Of a stretch of 64,000 nt of DNA, positions 47,828-59,077 are shown piece after piece. Below the pieces are notes generated by a model that saw only the letters and a list, made by a program, of their open reading frames with translations, did no database searches and was not told where the DNA came from. Origin of the DNA: Panaeolus papilionaceus (taxonomy: Eukaryota; Basidiomycota; Agaricomycetes; Agaricales). The first letter of the stretch is position 1; every line of letters begins with the position of its first letter. Made by a program: the position numbers and the translations under genes. The stretch lies in the NCBI GenBank assembly GCA_015501605.1, contig JADNRZ010000026.1, forward strand, positions 186,001-250,000. The letters are read 5' to 3'.

Positions 47828-48689
47828 TTACAGTTGAATGAATAGAGTAACGAAACTCAGCAAAAATAAGACACCATCGACCCTCACAAGATGGCCGGAT
47901 CCCGGTTGTGAGGTTGAGCTTGGCGGAGGGTTGGTCAATACTTTCGTGATGGTCATTGGTGCCGAGGGAGAAGGTAAGGGTCCAGGAGGCGGTGTCGATG
48001 CACCTGCCGAGGTTACTCCAGAAGGAGGTGACGATCCTGCCGTCGAGCCCGATGGTCCTCTGAAAGTCAAGTTTGAGCGCTCAATAAAAATGCCATAATT
48101 TAGGAAAACCGACGCTGATGAAGGACCACCAGTTGCAGCGAATATGTTAAACTGGGGTGACTCGGCAAGAAGGCGTTTTGTGCTAGATAATCAAACGGCT
48201 GATCAACGAATCTTTGCCTAAAACATTTAGCACTGGACGACGGACCCGGAATCAAGGATACGAGCAGTATATCTCTCGCTGTTTTTTAAAGCGATAAGAT
48301 GAGCACCCGGTTAACAAGCGTCGGAAGAGTAATAAGTCGACTCACCCAGCTGGAACTACTGGTACATCAAACCCCAACTTGTGCTCATTTCGCTTCGACA
48401 AATCATAGGGATCCTCGAAAAGCGAGGTGGAATTTCCGGATACACCATCGAACAGAACGAGATCGACGATACTTGGGTCGTCTTTATTGTATTCGATGTC
48501 GTAGAAAAATATGTTCCAAGGGACAAGTCTGTTCGTATTGTAGGGTCTCATCGAAATCTTGTGGCCATTTGATGGGAGAGTGTTTGAGAGTAAGAAGCTC
48601 GTTACGAGCAGGATGCTGAATTGTGGTTAGCTACACGTTGAGGCTTATCACAATATGCTGGAGACGTACGAAAAGACGAACTTCTCCAT
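47828..48689 (-). CDS. Surface-protein family member 5: short, GPI-type
   Basis: Five exons, complement(join(47828..48059,48114..48182,48234..48278,48346..48615,48670..48689)), 211 aa. The signal peptide is MEKFVFSILLVTSFLLSN and on. The ectodomain is more diverged: YNTNRLVPWNIFFYDIEY, DPSIVDLVLFDGVSGNST and VPVVPAG. The second motif is GERYTARILDSG, an intron, then KRLLAESPQFNIFAATGG. The C-terminal part is Pro/Ser/Thr-rich and ends LVRVDGVLFLLSFVTLFIQL, a GPI-type tail. The donor after exon 4 (GTCGGT) is the only one that keeps frame into the GPI tail and is a weak site, so that join is the least sure. A TATA-like GTATATG is near 48800 on the minus strand. It is the first gene of the cluster in transcription order. 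Confidence 0.7.
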
Positions 48690-50726
48690 GGTTGTGTCCT
48701 ACGGTGACCTCTTCAGGCAGAGAAACGATGAGTACGATGGGATTGAATGAAAAGAAGGGAAAGGATGATTCAGAGGGGTGGAGCGCAACTGCATGGTGTA
48801 CATATACCCCTTCCTGTTCGGAGTCCTTGTCAATTGAGAGAAGTTATTCGAATGAATGTGAGACTGAATAGTGAAGGGCAAACTCTTTTAGACTGTATTC
48901 AACGCAGGTGATAGCATAGTGATGGACCATATGCACTATGCCAAGAAGAGAAGCGGAGTGGATGGCTATCATCGTCGCGAGTCTATATTGAAGACTGCTG
49001 ATCGCAGTCGAAGTCTTGCGCACATAGTCGAAATCAGTCAAAATCTTGAGCGAAATTTATGAGGATATGATCAAAGACTTGCGGAACTGGCCAGCAACAG
49101 TGCCAACCCCCATGGATACATACCTGTGTATAACCCGCTTGAGCTGTCTGAAGAACGAGTAAGAAGCTCATGAGCGGCGATGAAGAGCACAGGTGTCCTG
49201 ATCTATATCACATACATATATAAATAAACTAATCCACTCTCAGCCGAACAAAAGCCTTGCCCTACATGGTGGAGCTCGAAGCTTTGCACTGCACCTTCAC
49301 TGCACCAACATTATTCAAGCGTGTCGCCGTTGTGGCAACTGCACTCAGAGTGAGTCAATAATAGCAAGGCTCCCGAAAATATTTTGGGTCGACCCGAACA
49401 CCTTCGATTCCGATGCAAAATAGGCGATGTTTGTTGAGTATCTCATGGATTTTTTGAACGGTTGAGAAACCCAGTTGACATGGCACATTCGAGCCCTGCT
49501 TTCATCGTTACAAGGGGCAGCAAGGCACCATTTGCGTTTACCTAGCATATTAAAACTGTTTGGTCTGTATCGCGGAAACATTGACTCTGTCACTCAATTC
49601 GATGAAGCCCTTCCAGTGGTCGACGGTGGCAGGGTGTGCACGTCGATGTTAAATGCTTCTATTGTGGTTGACACAAGGAGAACATCCATTATGGATGTCA
49701 GGTCCGTCAGGTTGGGCGGGGCCGTGGGGGTGTTGGGGGGATATACTTGCTAGGTACGAGTATCTTTCTCAGAAACGTTGTCACCACTTTGCAGTCAATT
49801 GTTGAGACGTACTTGTGTCTAGAATCATGTGGCGTACTACTACAGTGACCTTTTGTGGTAAAAAAACGAGTTGATAACCCATCGAAATATGGCCCTCCCT
49901 TTCAACTTTACAAGCAACTTTGAGCAACAACGATCTGCGATAATATTACCCGGACTTCTACATACCCAATGGGATCCTTAGTTGCTTTGAGGTCAATTGT
50001 ATCGGATTTATCTTGAATTTTTCCAACAATCCGCTCCCAGACCCTCGATTTGGGATGAAGGGTTCTCAGGGTCGTTCAAGGGGCAGCATAAAATCAAATC
50101 GTTGCTGGGCAGTTAGTCATCTCATCTTATCTCTGTTAGCGCTGCTCGTTGGTTCGAGTTTATGACTTATAAAGTAGCGTGCGCGATTTGAGCAGGCCAC
50201 TAGCATGGGTATTATTCGGATCAAAACAGACATCACAGCAGAGAGCATAGGGGCTGACAACAAAAAAAAAAAAAGAAGGCTGACATCAGTCGGTTGCCCA
50301 ACATTACTGAAAATCTAGGCCATATCTTGGGCAAAGCACACCCTGTTGACTGCGGATGTGGGAATAGGTGATTAGAGGCGACCATATGTTATCAGAAGAC
50401 ATATTCCGCGTAACATTCCAACATGATTGACGCGTCCTGGCAATGCGCAGCATCACCGAGAACATATCGAGAAGAAGCACCAGCGCCAACCTAATTTTTT
50501 TCACTGAACCGAAGAGCCCTTTGGAGGATGTCAAGCGGATGATGAGCAACCGATCAAGGGCTGGCGTCACCCTTCCGCTATCACCATTTTAATCCCAATC
50601 ACAATTCCTTCGACCCATGTGGCTGTCAAGTGCCAGCAAATATATAAGTGCTTGACGGGCGAGACGAAAATTCGACATTCCAATTCCTCACATTTCACCC
50701 TTGGATTCAGCCACCCCTCTACCACA
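48690..50726. other. Intergenic region of 2 kb between divergent genes
   Basis: No conserved gene is seen. An A-run with one G is at about 50261. A TATA box, AAATATATAAG, is at about 50638-50648, roughly 80 bases before the GH16-A start codon. Confidence 0.5.
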
Positions 50727-52402
50727 ATGAAACTTTCCGCTCTTTTTATTGCTCTGGCTTGCGCCATCGTGCATGTTCGAGCAGATGATTCTAGTGGGAC
50801 GAGTGTGGACTTGGTATCCCCTGTGGGCGCTGAATTTGATGCCAACGCGAAGTCAGGCTTCCCATTCCCTTCCATCCCAGTTCCCCCCTGGTTCCCCAAA
50901 TACTATCTTTCGACTAATATTGTCGGTCCTGGCTTCTATGGTCATTTCAACTGGGAGAACATTGCGGATCCTACTCATGGACGCGTGTAAGCTTGCTGAA
51001 ATCACTCGTCGTTGGTTGTTGCTGACTTTACCGACGCGTATTTTTGCAGAAACTATGTCACTCAGACAACCTCCATTGCTCATAATCTGACTTACGCGAC
51101 GCACGATACCTTCATTTTGCGAACCGACTACAAGACTGTGTTGGACCCTCAGGGACCCGGACGCGAGTCGGTTCGAATCATCACGAAGAAATCCTTCACG
51201 CAACATATTGTCATGTAAGTGCAATCCTTTGAGCACTATCGCCATGAATTCTTCTAATCTACCTTTCTCTTCAATATCTAAAGTGCTGATGTTCGACACA
51301 TGCCTCAAGGATGCGGGTAGGCTGCTAACCAATTCCTTGGCTTTTCGATCCTCAGACTCGTTTGTTTTTTTAGAACTTGGCCAGCTATTTGGGAAACTAA
51401 GGGTGTGGATTGGCCAACTTACGTATGTTATAGCCAAATTTGTGTTGTCGTTTTAGCCTCATGTCCTAACATATGTACGACATAGGGGGAGGTTGACATT
51501 GTGGAAGGTGTCAACGATGTGGGCCCCAATGCCGGTACCTTACACACCACTCAAGGTGAGGGTTTTTATCTCTCCATACATGTCGGAGTGACTGGCTTAG
51601 TCCTTTGTGTTATAACAGGTTGCACGATGCCAGCGTCAGGTCGAAATATGACTGGGTGCGCTGTTGTTTCGCAGAATTACTTCCGTTTAACATACTCATC
51701 AATGCAACAGTACTGCTTCGCAGGATGATTGCGACTGGCGCGTCAATTGGAACGCTGGTTGTGGTGTCAAGTTCCCCCAATCGGCAAGCTATGGTCCAGA
51801 GTTTAATGAGAATGGTGGAGGATGGTGAGAGCAGTGGTGTTTGAATGTCAATGTCACACCTAACTTGCAAGCACCTTAGGTTTGTCATGGAACGTACCAA
51901 AACCGATATCAAGCTGTGGTTCTGGTCGAGAAAAGACCGCAACGTGCCAAAAGATGTGAAGAATAGGTCCTTCGACGTTGATCCCCGCGGTTGGGTATGC
52001 TTTCTTTGTTATTAAACCATCTATTATCGTTTATATTAACCTTTCCGGACAGGGAACCCCTGCTGCCCATTTCCCGAATACTCAATGTGACTTGGAAAAA
52101 TACTTTGGAGATAACAACCTTATCATCAACCTTACGCTGTGTATGTCCAACTTGCTTGTCTATCTCTTCAGTATGCTGATACATAATCTTCTAGGTGGTG
52201 ACTGGGCTGGAAACGTCTATGATTCGAATAAATGCCCCTCGACCTGTGTCGGTGCGTAGCACATAAATCTGAAAGTTCCGTTTCATTTATCTTACCCATG
52301 CTTACATCACTAGACCATGTCAACAACCACCCAGACGCATTCAAAGATGCCTACTTCGACTTTGCCGGAATTCGGATCTACGAACCTATCCTGAAAAACT
52401 GA
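50727..52402 (+). CDS. GH16 laminarinase-type endo-beta-1,3-glucanase A
   Basis: Eleven exons, 358 aa: join(50727..50986,51050..51214,51284..51316,51374..51422,51486..51555,51619..51655,51711..51824,51880..51994,52053..52140,52195..52251,52314..52402). The signal peptide is MKLSALFIALACAIVHVRA. About 40 extra Pro/Ser-rich residues follow that paralogue B lacks. The catalytic fold starts at YYLSTNIVGPGFYGHFNWE. The active-site motif GEVDIVEGVND gives nucleophile Glu171, Asp173 and acid/base Glu176, all intact. The motifs RHMPQGCGTWPA, CGDWAG and HVNNHPDAF match the basidiomycete Lam16A type, which cuts beta-1,3(4)-glucans. It is secreted and could act on fungal wall glucan or on foreign glucan. 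The acceptor of exon 3 is AAAG rather than a pyrimidine-AG. An upstream TATA box is at about 50640. Confidence 0.92.
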
Positions 52403-54092
52403 GATCCTTTAGCATCACTTCATCTTCGCAATTGCACCTTGCTACTAACCGTGTAATTCAGTGTGACTTATTAATACATTTATCAATATACCATCTTATA
52501 ACTACCAATGATCATACAAATCATATCAGCCATGTGGAAAATAAGTACGGAGGACTTTGATCGGTCCGTAGGACCGGACGCGTCGCGTCGCTCCTTAATG
52601 GCATCACGTGTATCATGTGATCCGGGATATGACATAATCACTCTAGGGCGTTCCCGACATCCCCGTCTGTTGTCGCTTGCTGCTCCAGTTCTCCTCGACC
52701 CCGTTTACGTGCAGTGATCTTCTAGCCATCATGAGGGTCCTGCTCTCATGACAGGTTTGGCTTCAGCTGATAATGGAGTAGAAGCTCTTGAAAGACATGA
52801 TTTTGACAATCTTGGCCTTGTAATTTGAACTTCAATCGGTTTCTGGAAAAACACCGACAAAACCTTGACAAAACCTAGTGGCGAATTTCGATGAGGGTTG
52901 CTGAAGCATATTGTGAGCTCTTCTTCATACCCGGGAGAATTTTTTAACTGAATGGTTGTCCTTCAGGATGAGCCTTTGTCGTAGTTTATTTTAGGTTGGT
53001 ATACCGACTGTCAGCCTCGTTGAGCGGAAACTTCGGAACAACATCAATACGCCGCTCCTGGCCTTGACCGTCTCTGGTACTATGTCACCAGATTGCTCGC
53101 CACGAGTCTCTCATGGCGCTTGAACTCTTTATCAAAGCAACTGAATATGTCAGTGAGCTGTCATGTGTATCTTGGCAGCATTCTGTTCGCTTCTAGCTCT
53201 CCTTCATCGGTTGATCTGGTCAAAGTGGACGTATTTCTGAGATTTACCGGAGCCCAAATTCCTCTGTAGGTCTTCATCACAGCACAATGGTGACTAGTAC
53301 TTTTTCACGTCCTGCTCTGATAATCATAGCTGAGAAAGCCCTTGTGTGTAGCCGAGGAGTTGCTTTCTACTCCCTCTGTATTGTATTGGAAATCGCTGGT
53401 GCTCTGAGGGAGGCTTTGTGTCAACGCATGATGTCGAGATATTACTAAATTTATCCAGACTTATCGATCGCGCCCATGGAAACCTGTCGCCAGCGAAGAA
53501 CCCACTGCATACTCAAAAAGTTTGATTGTCTTATCTTATCGCAGCAAGTCGGCAGGGAATACACTCACTGCGGCACCGTTTTCACAAGTCCTGTGCTCGT
53601 GCACCAGTCGTAACCACGTGTAATTACCATGCGCCTCTACACTCCTTTGGAGTGGACCTCAAAGCTTCGCATGTTCGTAGCAGGTATATTTGGGATTATG
53701 CCTCTTTATTTCAAGGAGAATCTCAATAAACCCCTGTTGCTTTGATGCTAATACACATGGAATTTCTCCTAGATCATGGTTCTTCGCTCAGTCTGCGACA
53801 TCTCTACGCTGCGCATGACCAGGACTCACTATAAAATTTGACAAGAGGGATCTTGAGACAGCTCATGATACACTACAGACAGACAAGTCCGAAAGTTGGT
53901 ATTCCAAATTTGGCGCAGACTTTTTCCGAATAGGCCTCCTTGAACTGGGTCGTGACCAAACTGGTATCTTCGCCATTTTTCAGCCAGGAATAATCTTCAG
54001 CTACCATGCGACCCGGCTTTTGACGAAATGGTATAAAACATTGCCTGCTCGACGATACATATCCTCATCCCCCTCCAGCCTCATTTTTCAGG
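52403..54092. other. Intergenic region between the two GH16 genes
   Basis: No gene is recognised in these 1.7 kb. It holds a composite motif copy at 52578. A 6-base inverted repeat (CGGTCC/GGACCG) is at about 52562-52576. A TATAAAA at about 54030 lies 60 bases before the GH16-B start. Confidence 0.5.
52578..52620. repeat. Composite ACGCGT/CACGTG element, copy 5
   Basis: GACGCGTCGCGTCG is followed about 14 bases later by CACGTG and then ATGTGA. The spacer CTCCTTAATGG resembles the spacer of copy 3 (TTCATTGG). It lies far from the other four copies, so the element is dispersed. Confidence 0.4.
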
Positions 54093-55610
54093 ATGAAGTC
54101 CATCATCTCTGCTTTGCTGGCTCTGTTCGGCGCCGTGGCTCCAGCTTTTGCAGCCACTTATTCGATGTCCGACGAAATCATCGGGTCTGGCTTTTACAAT
54201 GCCTTCGACTGGCAAGCCATTGCTGACCCAACCCACGGACGAGTGTATGTTTGCTCATCGTGTGTTATATTGCTTTGTGCTAACATGCTGCGCCGTTAAT
54301 AGTAACTATGTTGACCAAAACACGTCCCGGAACCAGAACTTGACCTACGCCTCTGGCAATACGTTCATCCTGAGGGCTGATTACAGAAACACCCTCAACC
54401 CTTCTGGCCCAGGACGCAACTCCGTGAGGATCAGGTCCAAGAAGACCTACACTACCCACGTCGCCGTGTTAGTGCACAACTGCTTTTATGGCGTTTTTTT
54501 TTTTTTTCATATTTCAATTGTTTTTCTCTAACAGATTTGATATTCGCCACATGCCACAAGGTTGCGGGTTAGTAACCTCGTCCTTGAGATGATTATTGTC
54601 CTCAAGGCATTTTATTACAGTACATGGCCAGCCGTTTGGGAGACCAAAGAATCCAACTGGCCCAATGGCGTACGTCCTTCCAGATTTACACGCATATCTT
54701 GCACTGATTTTGTCATTGCATCCAGGGCGAGGTCGACATTTTGGAGGGTGTCAATGATCAAAGTCCAAATGCTGCCACTCTTCACACATCTTCTGGTGCA
54801 TAACGACTCTGTGCTTCCAGTTTTGATTTCAGCTCACCTTGGCTCAATTATAGGCTGCACCATGCCTTCATCCCGATCACAAACTGGGTAAGCAAACGTC
54901 TACATCACTCCTAAGGATTTAACACCAATAATACCCCATTTTCAATAGCACCGCAGGCCAAAATGACTGCAACGTCGCTGTTAACAGCAACACTGGCTGC
55001 AACGTAAAATTCCCCACCAGCAACAGCTACGGACCAGGCTTCAACAACAACGGCGGTGGATGGTAGGTGTCATCAAATACTTAGATCCACACACGCTGAC
55101 ACCAGGGCTTCAGGTATGCCATTGAGAGGACAACCAACCACATTTCCGTCTGGTTCTGGCCAAGGAATGGCAATGTCCCATCAGAAATCAAAAGTGGTTC
55201 CCGCTCAGCAAACCCCGACAGCTGGGTATGTCTCGCCCTTTATTTATGCGGTGCCACTGTGCTAACATGTGCATAGGGAACCCCCACGGCGTATTTCCCC
55301 AATACCTATTGCAACATTCCACAATTCTTTGCGGAGAATAACATCATCATCAACCTCACTCTCTGTAAGCGATATTTAGTATCTCTAGACAGTATCACAT
55401 TACTTACACTGCTGATTTGTTTAGGTGGTGACTGGGCTGGATCAGTTTACGGCAATGGGTGCCCATCAAGCTGCGTCGGTAAGTCCAGTTTCACCTATGT
55501 GGCGCAACCAACCGCGAGGCTGACCCACTCATATAGACTACGTCAACAACAACCCCAGCGCATTCCAAAACGCCTACTTCAACTTCGCCTCCATTCGCGT
55601 TTACACGTAA
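54093..55610 (+). CDS. GH16 laminarinase-type endo-beta-1,3-glucanase B
   Basis: Eleven exons, 314 aa: join(54093..54244,54303..54467,54534..54566,54621..54669,54726..54795,54854..54887,54949..55062,55114..55225,55277..55364,55425..55478,55537..55610). The signal peptide is MKSIISALLALFGAVAPAFA, with the mature protein starting ATYSMSDEIIG. The catalytic motif GEVDILEGVND has Glu135, Asp137 and Glu140. Long stretches match my recollection of Phanerochaete Lam16A, for example VRHMPQGCGTWPA-like and CGDWAG motifs and VDYVNNNPSAF. All ten introns lie at the same points as in paralogue A, so they are tandem duplicates. The protein lacks A's Pro/Ser-rich N-terminal insert. TATAAAA is at about 54030. 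It is a secreted beta-1,3-glucanase; transglycosylase activity is possible in this family but cannot be read. Confidence 0.95.
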
Positions 55611-56470
55611 CATTCCTTTTTCGTTTGTACTTTTTGGTCTTTACTGTGTAATTTTATCCCGGAGAAACACATCCCTCCTTCCTTTTGACTCTTTGTGAAA
55701 GCGCAAGACTATAACGATCTAGATAAGTGCATGAAGTGACTTCAAATGGATTCTATGCCAATATCAAAGTCAATTCTCGGCCGTACCCTTCACTGGAGAT
55801 TGGGTTCCTTGCACGTTGGCAGTCATGTTATTCTTTTATCAAGTGTTGCACATAAGCTTAAACGTTGAGTGCTATGGTGTTCAACACAATGTTCTGTACG
55901 CGTTTCCACAGCAACCCTATGTTTGACGTTTGGCTCACACAACGTCATATTTGGTTTGGCGGGCCTTCTCCTGGTCGACCAGGAAACAAAAAGGTTCGTC
56001 GAGTACAAAAAGGGCCTTTTTTCCTAATCCGTGCATGTGTCGATCATGAGATTTCTACCTTCGGCTCCTAACCAGATCGCCCAACGAACACAGTGAATGT
56101 GAATAAGTGATACTATTTTTACAAAGATACAAGGGTCAAATAGATATGGTAAATAACAACTTGAACACTACCTTGGAAGACGGAATTTCCCTCCGAGACG
56201 ATGACCAACCACCTTCGCAGTGTTATTATGGTCCGTCCTATTGCGGAATCATCGACAATTCGGTCTTTCTCCCCTCCTGCTCGGACCAGCATCGAAAGCT
56301 CATTGTGTTTAATTCCCTTTTCAATCCCGGTCAATCTGACATCTTCGGTTCGCCCGCATCTTTCCCCCTCTTCCCTCCTTTCTTCTCACAGCTTTCAGCC
56401 CGCATCGTTTGCGCTCGCAAGCGCCCGTTCTTCCTTTGTAACTGGTTTACTCACACGCGTCTTGCTCCTA
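55611..56470. other. Intergenic region and probable 5' UTR
   Basis: This is the GH16-B 3' end followed by the leader of the next gene. The second half is pyrimidine-rich and open in the same frame as the downstream gene. Its composition looks like a transcribed leader rather than coding sequence. Confidence 0.4.
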
Positions 56471-58468
56471 ATGGGGTTAGTTCACCTTCCTTTACCCCTA
56501 TTTAAACGGTACTCACTTCGTCGTTTTAGCCCCAACATTACCACAGATTCCATCCTAGAGGACTTTCTATTTCTTACTCCCTCCGACTGGAACCCACCCT
56601 TCGATTCTGACGACACAAATTCTACATTGTTCGCATCGATGCAACGTGACGACCTGACTCTGAGCCCTTTGGATGGTATCATCTTCAACGGCAATGAGAA
56701 CAACTTCGCTGCTCAATCGCAAGGCGCCACCGATACCAGGGCCACCTGGTTAACATTCAATCAATCCGAAGGTCAGACCACGGGATCTTCTGCCGCAGGC
56801 ACCACGCAGGCCTCTTCTAAATATAATTACCTTCACTCCCAGCAAGCCCTAGCCGCTAACCCGTTTAACAGCTCTTATAATATCAGTGGTGATGACAATA
56901 ATGACTTCGCGGAAACCATGGCATCGTATGCTATTCCCCAGAACTCCCAGCTTTTCTCGCAGCCTGGCCTTGCTGCTACACCCTCCAACGGGTATCGACT
57001 GATGCCTCCCCAAAGCGTTTCCGTCGCAGGCCAGGAGCAGATGATCAACATCAGAAAGCCCTTGTCCCAAAAGTCCGACTCCACTCAAGCTGGACCCTCT
57101 CAGACATGGAGAAATTCTGAAATATTCGAATTCATGCCCATGTCCCTTCTTTCAAACCAAATTGGCAACCCTGCTTTGCAATCTTCTAACCTAGGATTGA
57201 AACCTCAGATACCCTCGGGGGTGTACCGCTCCGCTCCAGCAACGCCAATGCCTTCCCGATACCCTGGTTTCGACACCACGTCCAACAACATCGCTTCTGG
57301 ATCGGGCGTGCCTGCAGACCAGCTGTTTGGCTTCCCAACTATTAGGCCTATCACGATGCAACGAGGATTCAGCCATAACCCTCAGTTCGCCAGTACCCAA
57401 CAACAGACCGGTCTCGGTCAACTCGCATACCTGGCATCAACTGTTGCGGAGCAAGATGGAAAGGAGAAGATGAGAGCGAGAAGGGACGCCCATGTCCTAA
57501 GCGCCGACAAGGACACCAAGCCCCCTGCGCCGTGGGACCCAAATTCGCAGGCACGAACCCAACAACACTACTCTCAAGACGCTGGTGAGTACGGAATCCC
57601 ACACTTAAGCGCTGGCGCTAATTCTCACTCATCAGGCTATAACAACAACAATTCAGAGCCGAACACTGGATACTACATCGACCCAGCATCAGGAAAGCAA
57701 TTCGATGTGAAAATGGCGACCCCGGTGAAGTCAGAAAACCCGTCTTTCTTCGATGATATTCAGAACCACCATAATCGGTCTGGAGGCATCACGTTGCCCT
57801 TCGCTGGACGCGTCGATAAGACGCGTTTCGTTTCTAATCAAACCGCTGAGGATTTTAGACAAGGTGGTGGTCGGCCGACGTCGGCTCACAAGGCACGTGT
57901 GGCGAACGACGGGAAGCGGAAGCGAGAGGGGGGAGAGGAGGGAGAGACCCCAGAGCCCAGATATCGCAGGAAGAAGAAGGTCACGGAGCATGACGAAGAT
58001 AATGAGTCTGACCAAGAGGCCGACGAAGAAACCCCCGACGGGGACGTCTTTATCAAATGCGAGTGGCCCCGAAGCGATGGCAAGACATGCCAAAAGATGT
58101 TGTGGGTTTTGGGACCTGGGACAATTCAGAAGAGCTCGGCCATTCGGGCTCACTTGCTGAAATGCAAGTACCACGACGATATTGTTTATGGGATTTCAGA
58201 TGTCGTGTGCAGGTTCGGAACCGCCTGCATCAACAATAGTACCATGGGCCTCGACAATATTGACAGGCACATAACAAAGACGGGATGCCACACTCGTAAC
58301 TTCACTCCGTGGGTCAAAACAAACTATGTTAATAACAGTGCTCCAGTCTTCAGATTGATGACCGCGCAGGAGAAGCAAGAGTGGGACCAAAAGGTCCAAA
58401 GCGAGAAGGCGAAACAGCAGGCCCGCCGGCAAAGAGAGAAGGCGGTGAAGAATCGGAGAGAGCTCTAG
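56471..58468 (+). CDS. Putative nuclear DNA-binding protein with C-terminal Cys/His cluster
   Basis: I model join(56471..56475,56530..58468), 647 aa, starting MGPNITTDSILEDFLF. The upstream frame stays open through the 54-base intron (GTTAGT to TTTTAG), so an unspliced longer form starting at 56201 or a start at Met 56639 are alternatives. The first 450 residues are Ser/Asn/Gln/Pro-rich and look like an activation or disordered region. A basic cluster at about 462-488 (GKRKREGG then RYRRKKK) is a nuclear localisation signal, followed by an acidic patch. The conserved-looking end, about 512-590, has KCEW, TCQKMLW, HLLKCKYH, CRFGTAC and HITKTGCH. It ends in a charged, probably helical tail. The Cys/His spacing suggests a zinc-binding fold not identical to the classic C2H2 finger. 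I do not recognise a named family. Confidence 0.65.
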   Translation: MGLVHLPLPLFKRYSLRRFSPNITTDSILEDFLFLTPSDWNPPFDSDDTNSTLFASMQRDDLTLSPLDGIIFNGNENNFAAQSQGATDTRATWLTFNQSEGQTTGSSAAGTTQASSKYNYLHSQQALAANPFNSSYNISGDDNNDFAETMASYAIPQNSQLFSQPGLAATPSNGYRLMPPQSVSVAGQEQMINIRKPLSQKSDSTQAGPSQTWRNSEIFEFMPMSLLSNQIGNPALQSSNLGLKPQIPSGVYRSAPATPMPSRYPGFDTTSNNIASGSGVPADQLFGFPTIRPITMQRGFSHNPQFASTQQQTGLGQLAYLASTVAEQDGKEKMRARRDAHVLSADKDTKPPAPWDPNSQARTQQHYSQDAGEYGIPHLSAGANSHSSGYNNNNSEPNTGYYIDPASGKQFDVKMATPVKSENPSFFDDIQNHHNRSGGITLPFAGRVDKTRFVSNQTAEDFRQGGGRPTSAHKARVANDGKRKREGGEEGETPEPRYRRKKKVTEHDEDNESDQEADEETPDGDVFIKCEWPRSDGKTCQKMLWVLGPGTIQKSSAIRAHLLKCKYHDDIVYGISDVVCRFGTACINNSTMGLDNIDRHITKTGCHTRNFTPWVKTNYVNNSAPVFRLMTAQEKQEWDQKVQSEKAKQQARRQREKAVKNRREL

Positions 58469-59077
58469 AGACCCATAGACTTTTGTTCGCTTATACCCGC
58501 CAATGCTCCCTTCAAATTTCTTTACACTTACTATTTACTATTACTATATTATGATACATTAATGTCATGGTCTCTATAATCGGATACAAGTTGTTTTTGT
58601 TATACAAATCTGGGTGAATCGCAAAATAAAATGTAAATGATGTTCCGAAATAATCAATTCAACATCGGGTAATCATTTAGACATACTAGTAAGTAAATCT
58701 TATCTTACTCTTATGTTTACTATCTTTGTGAAAAGACTTGAGAAAGACTGCTGCAGCTCTTGAGTAATGAGTTCACCAGTGTAGCGTGATCAAAAGGGAT
58801 GTGATATTGGAGTGCTGTGATTGGTCCCAACTACCCCGAACTGTTGCGGACCAATGCCATGCAGCGTATTTTCATCCAGACATTACAACTCCTCTCCATC
58901 TCTTGCCGCTCGGTAAAGAGCGTTATAGAGGTGGATCTAATGCTGAAGGGTCTGATGAACAAGTCAGATTATCGGTCTTTAACAATGCAAGCTGGAGATA
59001 ATGCGGTATTAGGGTGTGTGCGATTAAGGGCATTTTCTACAAAGTCAACTGGTACAATATTCTCCGTCCTGCGGCTT
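58469..59077. other. Intergenic region
   Basis: This is an AT-rich 0.6 kb between two converging genes. No coding potential is seen. Confidence 0.5.

Noticed and set aside
50260..50278. A-rich run that might mark a retroposon tail
   Set aside because: No target-site duplication or coding remnant upstream, and the run is short and interrupted.
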